From an uncultured Collinsella sp. (GTDB taxonomy: Bacteria; Actinomycetota; Coriobacteriia; Coriobacteriales; Coriobacteriaceae), in contig CABUMU010000131.1 of assembly GCA_902492855.1 (NCBI GenBank), positions 1 through 5,132 on the forward strand: a stretch of DNA of 5,132 bases, read 5' to 3'. The notes under the pieces were generated by a model. It made no database searches. It saw only the letters and a program-made list of their open reading frames with translations, and was not told the DNA's origin. This document shows positions 1-3,016 of the stretch, one piece after another; positions within the stretch are counted from its first letter, which is position 1, and each line of letters starts with the position of its first letter. The translations under genes were made by a program, and so were the position numbers.

Positions 1-26
1 GGCCCGTGGGTTATACCCTAAGAGCA

Positions 27-49
27 AACCACCCTTTTTAAGGGTGGTT
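27..49. repeat. Perfect 10-bp hairpin with 3-nt loop
   Basis: Positions 27-36 (AACCACCCTT) are the exact reverse complement of 40-49, around a TTT loop at 37-39. A smaller stem GGGT/ACCC lies just left at 8-18. Neither strand has a clean T-run after the stem: the plus side continues CTGATTG, the minus side TGCTCTTAGGG. It is therefore not a textbook intrinsic terminator, though it could act as a weak bidirectional one. It directly neighbours the larger inverted repeat at 64-163 and may be the 3' end of a minus-strand transcript containing that repeat. The pairing is seen directly; the role is inferred. Confidence 0.6.
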
Positions 50-63
50 CTGATTGACGCTGC

Positions 64-163
64 GCGGGCCCCGGGCACCCCATCTTGCCCCTCAATCGTC
101 GGTCGCGTACATAAAGTACGCTTCCCTCCTCTTTCGCGGCAACCTGGGGCACCCGGAGCCCGC
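64..163 (-). repeat. Long imperfect inverted repeat, likely a structured minus-strand RNA element
   Basis: Bases 64-82 pair with 145-163, and 85-89 with 138-142, separated by a two-base mismatch. An inner stem GCGTAC (105-110) / GTACGC (116-121) has an ATAAA loop. In the outer stem three positions (70/157, 76/151, 77/150) are C-A or A-C on the plus strand but become G.U wobbles on the minus strand. A minus-strand RNA would thus have 19 uninterrupted pairs. A small adjacent hairpin (179-183 with 190-194) shows the same bias, an A-C that becomes U.G. This asymmetry suggests selection on a minus-strand RNA. The internal loop, read on the minus strand, has AGGAGGG (130-124) eleven bases before an ATG (112-110) opening a six-codon frame, MYATDD then TGA (112-92). 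It could be a dispersed palindromic repeat, a cis-regulatory leader or a small RNA. No family is recognised with certainty. Confidence 0.6.
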
Positions 164-353
164 TCGCTGTCGTGGCCGGGAAAGTGGGTCTTCCGTTCTT
201 TTCATTAATCGGTCGATTCGTCCCAGGAGGCTTGAACCCGAGAGGGGGCGATCGTTTTGGGGCGTGGCTGTGGCGTTGTTTGTCGCGAATGTCCGCTTTG
301 GGCGTATCATCGTGGGCATCTCGCATAACCTCGTTGCAAGGGAGATATGCCCC
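164..353 (+). other. Region upstream of the alpha-glucosidase, no convincing gene
   Basis: The plus-strand frame of the glucosidase stays open back to an ATG at position 54. The translation of 54-353 is rich in Arg, Pro and Gly and has no resemblance to a GH13 N-terminus. It also runs through the inverted repeat, so it is treated as non-coding. A small hairpin (179-194) extends the structured area to the left. I see no strong sigma-70 promoter: TATCAT at 305-310 is a possible -10 but has no -35 at correct spacing. No clear LacI-type operator is visible, although glucosidase genes of this kind are often sugar-regulated. Confidence 0.4.
338..344 (+). promoter_or_regulatory. Ribosome binding site of the alpha-glucosidase
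   Basis: AAGGGAG lies nine bases before the ATG at 354. It selects that start over the in-frame ATG at 54, which has no Shine-Dalgarno sequence and would add 100 residues without family similarity. Confidence 0.75.
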
Positions 354-2087
354 ATGGCTACGGAAAAGTCTTCTTCGCGCTCATGGATGTCTGATGCCGC
401 GATCTATCAGATCTACCCGCGCTCGTTTAAGGATTCGACTGGTTCGGGTCTGGGTGATATCGCGGGCATTACCCAGCAGATGGACTATCTTGAGCGGCTG
501 GGTATCGAGGCCATCTGGCTGAGCCCGTTTTACCCATCGCCTCTTGTCGATGGTGGCTATGATGTGGCGGACTACTGCGATGTCGATCCACGTCTCGGCT
601 CGCTTGACGACTTCGATGACATGATCGCTGCGGCTCACGCGCGCGGCATCAGGATTATCGTCGAAATCGTGCCCAACCATTCATCAAACCAGCACCCCTG
701 GTTCAAAGCCGCTCTTGCCGCCGGCTCCGGATCGCCCGAGCGCGCCCGTTATATCTTCCGCGATGGTCGCGGCGAGCATGGCGAGCTGCCTCCCACCAAT
801 TGGAATGCCAACTTTGGCGGCCCCGCATGGACGCGTGTTGCGGACGGTCAGTGGTATCTGCACATGTTTACGCCCGAGCAGCCGGACTTTGACTGGTCAT
901 GCCCTGAGGTTCACGCGCTCTTTTGCGACGTCCTGGCGTTTTGGAGCGATCGAGGCGTCGACGGCTTTCGCATTGATGTGGCGCAGGGTCTCGCCAAGGA
1001 TCTCGACCGCGATGACCTCGACCGGTGGCATCTCGCCGAGCGCGATGACATGGTTGACGACGGCACCCATCCGCTGTGGGACCGCAATGAGGTCCACGAG
1101 ATCTATCGCGAGTGGCGCCGCGTGTTCGACCGCTATAATCCGCCGCGCAGTGCCGTTGCCGAGGCGTGGGTGCTGCCCGAGCGCCAGTATCTCTACGCGC
1201 GTCCCAGCGAGCTTGGCCAGACATTCAACTTTGAGTTTGCCAAGGCCACTTGGACCTATGATGACATGCACACTGCAATCGAGAAGGGCTTGAAGGCAGC
1301 CGTCGAATCCGATTCCGCCTCGACCTGGGTACTCTCCAACCACGACGTGCCACGCGTGGCGACACGCTATGCCCTGCCGCAAATCAAGGCGACGCGCTAC
1401 CACCAGATTGCGCTCGACTGGCTCTTACGCGACGGGTCGTCTTATGACGAGGACCGTGAACTCGGCGAGCGCCGCGCGCGGGCGGCCCTCTTGCTTGAGC
1501 TGGCGCTTCCGGGCTCGGCATACGTGTATCAGGGTGAGGAGCTCGGCCTTTTTGAGGTGGCTGATATCCCGTGGGCCGCACTCGAAGACCCTACTGCGAC
1601 CAATACGCACGGACCGAAGCGTGAGAAGGGGCGCGACGGCTGTCGTGTGCCCCTGCCGTGGGTGGCGGCGGACGATCCCGCGCATGGCGGATCGTTTGGG
1701 TTTTCGCCGGTGAACGCCGATGCGGCGCCCCATCTGCCGCAGCCTGCATGGTTTTCCGATTACGCTGCCGATAGGGAAGAAGCGGACCCGACATCGATGC
1801 TTACGCTCTATCGTGACGCCCTCTGGCTACGGCGCAAGCTGCGCGGGTGCGCCAACGATCTTGCGTGGCTTGATCTTGACGGGCGCACCGGTCTTGCGGA
1901 TGGTGCCGAGGGCGCTGAGGGTGGTGTCATTGCCTATCGCCGCGATAACGGCTGGGCGTGTGTGACGAACTTTGGCGCAGCACCCGTGGAGCTGCCGGCG
2001 GGCAGGGTCCTGCTCACCTCATCACCGCTTGCAGACGGCAGGCTCGCGCAGGACAGCTCCGCCTGGATCATGCTCGGTGAGATGTAG
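354..2087 (+). CDS. GH13 family alpha-glucosidase (actinobacterial type, probably subfamily 30)
   Basis: Predicted to release glucose from the non-reducing end of short alpha-glucosides (maltose or isomaltose type) in the cytoplasm; no signal peptide or membrane segment is present. At 577 residues it has normal family length. An (alpha/beta)8 barrel begins with QIYPRSFKD (19-27) and a short beta-rich domain ends it from about residue 485. GH13 signatures are in order: region I EIVPNH (104-109), region V QPDFDW (176-181), region II GFRIDVA (204-210) with nucleophile D208, region III AEAW (269-272) with acid/base E270, region IV SNHD (328-331) with D331, then YQGEELG (392-398). Val209 after the nucleophile is, in the oligo-1,6-glucosidase literature, linked to alpha-1,6 acceptance, so isomaltose-type activity is possible. 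Oddity: region I has Glu104 where GH13 enzymes nearly always have Asp. No transporter or regulator neighbours it here. Family assignment is firm; exact substrate is not. Confidence 0.93.
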   Translation: MATEKSSSRSWMSDAAIYQIYPRSFKDSTGSGLGDIAGITQQMDYLERLGIEAIWLSPFYPSPLVDGGYDVADYCDVDPRLGSLDDFDDMIAAAHARGIRIIVEIVPNHSSNQHPWFKAALAAGSGSPERARYIFRDGRGEHGELPPTNWNANFGGPAWTRVADGQWYLHMFTPEQPDFDWSCPEVHALFCDVLAFWSDRGVDGFRIDVAQGLAKDLDRDDLDRWHLAERDDMVDDGTHPLWDRNEVHEIYREWRRVFDRYNPPRSAVAEAWVLPERQYLYARPSELGQTFNFEFAKATWTYDDMHTAIEKGLKAAVESDSASTWVLSNHDVPRVATRYALPQIKATRYHQIALDWLLRDGSSYDEDRELGERRARAALLLELALPGSAYVYQGEELGLFEVADIPWAALEDPTATNTHGPKREKGRDGCRVPLPWVAADDPAHGGSFGFSPVNADAAPHLPQPAWFSDYAADREEADPTSMLTLYRDALWLRRKLRGCANDLAWLDLDGRTGLADGAEGAEGGVIAYRRDNGWACVTNFGAAPVELPAGRVLLTSSPLADGRLAQDSSAWIMLGEM

Positions 2088-2168
2088 GGGCCTTTTGCGG
2101 CGAGTTTGCGTTTGCCTGCGCCTTCCGTGGTGGCTGATGTCTTCGCGAGGTTCGCGAGGGCGTCGCAA

Positions 2169-2216
2169 AACTTTTTAAAAAAAGTTCTTGCATTTGGGTG
2201 GATCATCCCGTATATT
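2169..2216 (+). promoter_or_regulatory. Promoter of the tRNA-Gly/tRNA-Val unit with UP-like element
   Basis: The -10 is TATATT (2211-2216), five of six consensus bases. Exactly 17 bp upstream is a weak -35, TTGCAT (2188-2193). Immediately before it is an A/T-rich tract (2169-2186, an 8-bp palindrome AACTTTTT/AAAAAGTT), resembling the UP elements that boost stable-RNA promoters. Transcription should start near 2223, only about six bases before the first tRNA. Two tandem copies of TTCGCGAGG (2142-2159) lie further upstream with no known role. No clear terminator for the preceding glucosidase gene is seen in 2088-2168. Confidence 0.7.
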
Positions 2217-2228
2217 AAATCCTCGCAG

Positions 2229-2304
2229 GCGGACATGGCTCAGTTGGTAGAGCACAACCTTGCCAAGGTTGGGGTCGCGGGTTCGAGCCCCGTTGTCCGC
2301 TCCA
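2229..2304 (+). tRNA. tRNA-Gly (anticodon GCC)
   Basis: A complete 76-nt cloverleaf. Acceptor GCGGACA (2229-2235) pairs with TGTCCGC (2294-2300). The D stem is GCTC/GAGC, the anticodon stem CAACC/GGTTG with loop TTGCCAA and anticodon GCC at 2262-2264, and the T arm GCGGG-TTCGAGC-CCCGT has one G.U closing pair. Discriminator T2301 and encoded CCA (2302-2304) follow. It decodes GGC and GGT glycine codons. It is first in a two-tRNA transcript, only three bases (TTT) from tRNA-Val, so both must be processed from one precursor. Confidence 0.97.
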
Positions 2305-2307
2305 TTT

Positions 2308-2382
2308 GGGCGTTTAGCTCAGGGGGAGAGCGCTTCCCTGACACGGAAGAGGTCAGAAGTTCAAATCTTCTAACGCCCACCA
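2308..2382 (+). tRNA. tRNA-Val (anticodon GAC)
   Basis: A complete 75-nt cloverleaf. Acceptor GGGCGTT (2308-2314) pairs with AACGCCC (2372-2378). The D stem is GCTC/GAGC, the anticodon stem CTTCC/GGAAG with loop CTGACAC and anticodon GAC at 2340-2342, and the T arm AGAAG-TTCAAAT-CTTCT. Discriminator A2379 and encoded CCA (2380-2382) follow. It decodes GTC and GTT valine codons, and GTC is heavily used in the downstream nrdD. It is second and last in the tRNA unit, followed nine bases later by an intrinsic terminator. Confidence 0.97.
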
Positions 2383-2390
2383 AATATTTG

Positions 2391-2426
2391 CAGCCCAGAG
2401 GCTATGTCTCTGGGCTGTTTTGTTTT
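2391..2426 (+). terminator. Rho-independent terminator of the tRNA unit
   Basis: A perfect 10-bp stem, CAGCCCAGAG (2391-2400) with CTCTGGGCTG (2408-2417), has a 7-nt loop. It is followed by TTTTGTTTT (2418-2426). Position and T-tract fit termination just after tRNA-Val. Confidence 0.92.
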
Positions 2427-2743
2427 ATGCCGCCAAACATGCCGGCAAATAAGCCACCAAATATTGATCCAAGGTTTGTACGCGATGGTCTTCGCATCCC
2501 GTAGAGGTGCCGGCAGATTGCATACGTCCTGGCCGACCGTGACCGCAACATGTTGGTCAAGCATAATCTTTTGGATTCTTTTGGCGTGAGCGGCTTGGTT
2601 TTGGTAGGATTTGTCAGCGGCTTGACTAAGGGGGTTTTATAACTGCCATGCAGGTAGCCGTGTTGGTAACGTTTTACCGACTTCCCAAGAACCCCTCATT
2701 TTTAATGCGTCTGCAAAATGACTAATTGCTTTGACCTGCTGAA
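2427..2743. other. Intergenic region with a possible coding relic and a folded element
   Basis: No convincing gene is present. One plus-strand frame reads from ATG 2427 to TAG 2502-2504, then continues open to TAA 2640-2642. The second part, especially 2505-2562 (translation includes AYVLADRDRNMLVKH), has G/C-rich third positions like a real gene, so this could be a decayed C-terminus. A minus-strand frame across about 2564-2370 is also open but runs into the terminator and tRNA-Val. A GTSAGCGGCTTG direct repeat occurs at 2586-2597 and 2613-2624 (11 of 12 bases). At 2628-2704, AGGGGGTT and AACCCCT can close a junction holding hairpins CTGC/GCAG (2643-2653) and GTTGGTAA/TTACCGAC (2662-2681), followed by ATTTTTAA. 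No promoter for it is evident. Confidence 0.35.
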
Positions 2744-2759
2744 ACACTATATGTTGTGT
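2744..2759 (+). promoter_or_regulatory. NrdR box (operator of the ribonucleotide reductase repressor)
   Basis: ACACTATATGTTGTGT matches the published NrdR-box consensus (acaCwAtATaTwGtgt) at every strong position, with only the weakly conserved A at position 10 replaced by G. NrdR is the zinc-finger/ATP-cone repressor that controls ribonucleotide reductase genes in response to nucleotide levels. The site abuts the -35 TTGACC of the promoter upstream of nrdD, where a bound repressor would block RNA polymerase. NrdR boxes often occur as phased pairs. Only poor half-matches are seen at 2713-2728 and 2778-2793, so this may be a single-box promoter. Confidence 0.88.
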
Positions 2760-2789
2760 TTGACCTAAAAAAAGAATACAGGATATAGA
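2760..2789 (+). promoter_or_regulatory. Probable nrdD promoter
   Basis: TTGACC (2760-2765, five of six consensus) is followed after 18 bp by TATAGA (2784-2789, four of six). The spacer contains an A-run. The predicted start is near 2796, leaving an untranslated leader of about 220 nt before nrdD. TTTGACCT occurs at both 2730-2737 and 2759-2766, bracketing the NrdR box; only the second copy has a -10 at workable spacing. TATGAT (2803-2808) is an alternative -10 without a matching -35. Confidence 0.6.
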
Positions 2790-2810
2790 TGCCTCTTTGT
2801 CGTATGATAG

Positions 2811-2990
2811 ATGGCGGACAGAGAACGAGAACCTTATTCGCCCCATTTGGACACGTCTTTGAGCCGCTTGATCGGCCGCGAGGATTGTCCGCATGAGGAC
2901 TTATGGTTTATCGAGAACACAGATTGCGCGACGGCGCCGCAAGACAGGGGCAAGCCCTGCCGGGTATCGTTTGGCTCTGAAGCGCGATGA
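2811..2990 (+). CDS. Possible small ORF (59 aa) in the nrdD leader, unrecognised
   Basis: ATG 2811 to TGA 2988-2990 encodes a 59-residue peptide with an N-terminus MADREREPYS, a Cys/Asp/Glu-rich middle (C26, C39, C50; ENTDCATAP at 35-43) and a basic end. It starts directly after an in-frame TAG (2808-2810), so it cannot extend upstream. No Shine-Dalgarno sequence precedes it, and with a transcript start near 2796 it would have only about 15 nt of 5' leader. Third-position GC is moderate, lower than in nrdD. It ends 26 bases before nrdD and could be a leader peptide or a chance open frame. No homologue is recognised. Confidence 0.2.
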   Translation: MADREREPYSPHLDTSLSRLIGREDCPHEDLWFIENTDCATAPQDRGKPCRVSFGSEAR

Positions 2991-3003
2991 GGCTACGATG
3001 CGA

Positions 3004-3009
3004 AAGAGG
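3004..3009 (+). promoter_or_regulatory. Ribosome binding site of nrdD
   Basis: AAGAGG sits seven bases before ATG 3017. An in-frame ATG at 2987 would add ten residues (MRLRCERGKR) but lacks a binding site, and the ATP-cone N-terminus begins properly at 3017. A second AAGAGG touches the ATG directly and is too close to serve. Confidence 0.65.
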
Positions 3010-3016
3010 CAAGAGG

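Larger units (their letters stand above)
2796..3016 (+). other. Long nrdD leader with potential RNA structure
   Basis: From the predicted start to the nrdD ATG there are about 220 nt, long for a gene with its own ribosome binding site. GCGGACAG (2814-2821) can pair with TTGTCCGC (2885-2892; one G.U), enclosing about 63 nt that include a short GCCG/CGGC hairpin. A second hairpin, CAGGG-GCAAG-CCCTG, lies at 2945-2959. There is no T-run to make either a terminator. The region also contains a 59-codon open frame (separate entry). Known riboswitch classes were considered and none fits. The pairing is seen; regulatory function is speculative. Confidence 0.35.

Noticed and set aside
190..260. A tRNA T-arm-like string (GGTTCAAGCC) on the minus strand
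   Set aside because: The flanking bases do not form a T stem, and no acceptor, D or anticodon arms can be built around it.
54..353. A 100-residue N-terminal extension of the glucosidase
   Set aside because: The frame runs through the inverted repeat, lacks a ribosome binding site at 54 and does not resemble GH13 proteins. ATG 354 has a good Shine-Dalgarno and a family-like N-terminus.
18..355. Two overlapping minus-strand frames (18-326 and 92-355) across the left element
   Set aside because: They arise from a structured GC-rich non-coding region. Both traverse the hairpins, neither has a clear start signal, and no domain is recognisable.
715..1713. Several 100- to 190-codon frames inside the glucosidase gene on both strands
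   Set aside because: All are out-of-frame shadows of a GC-rich gene, with Arg/Ser/Pro-rich or low-complexity translations and no start signals.
2370..2564. A 64-codon minus-strand frame in the intergenic region
   Set aside because: It runs through the tRNA terminator into tRNA-Val and has no ribosome binding site. A plus-strand relic explains the coding-like bias equally well.
2942..2965. Resemblance to the B12 box of cobalamin riboswitches (AAGACAGG...CCCTGCC) in the nrdD leader
   Set aside because: The loop is longer than in the consensus. The other hallmarks, the GCCACTG and GGGAA-type core segments, are not found upstream. A covariance search would settle it.
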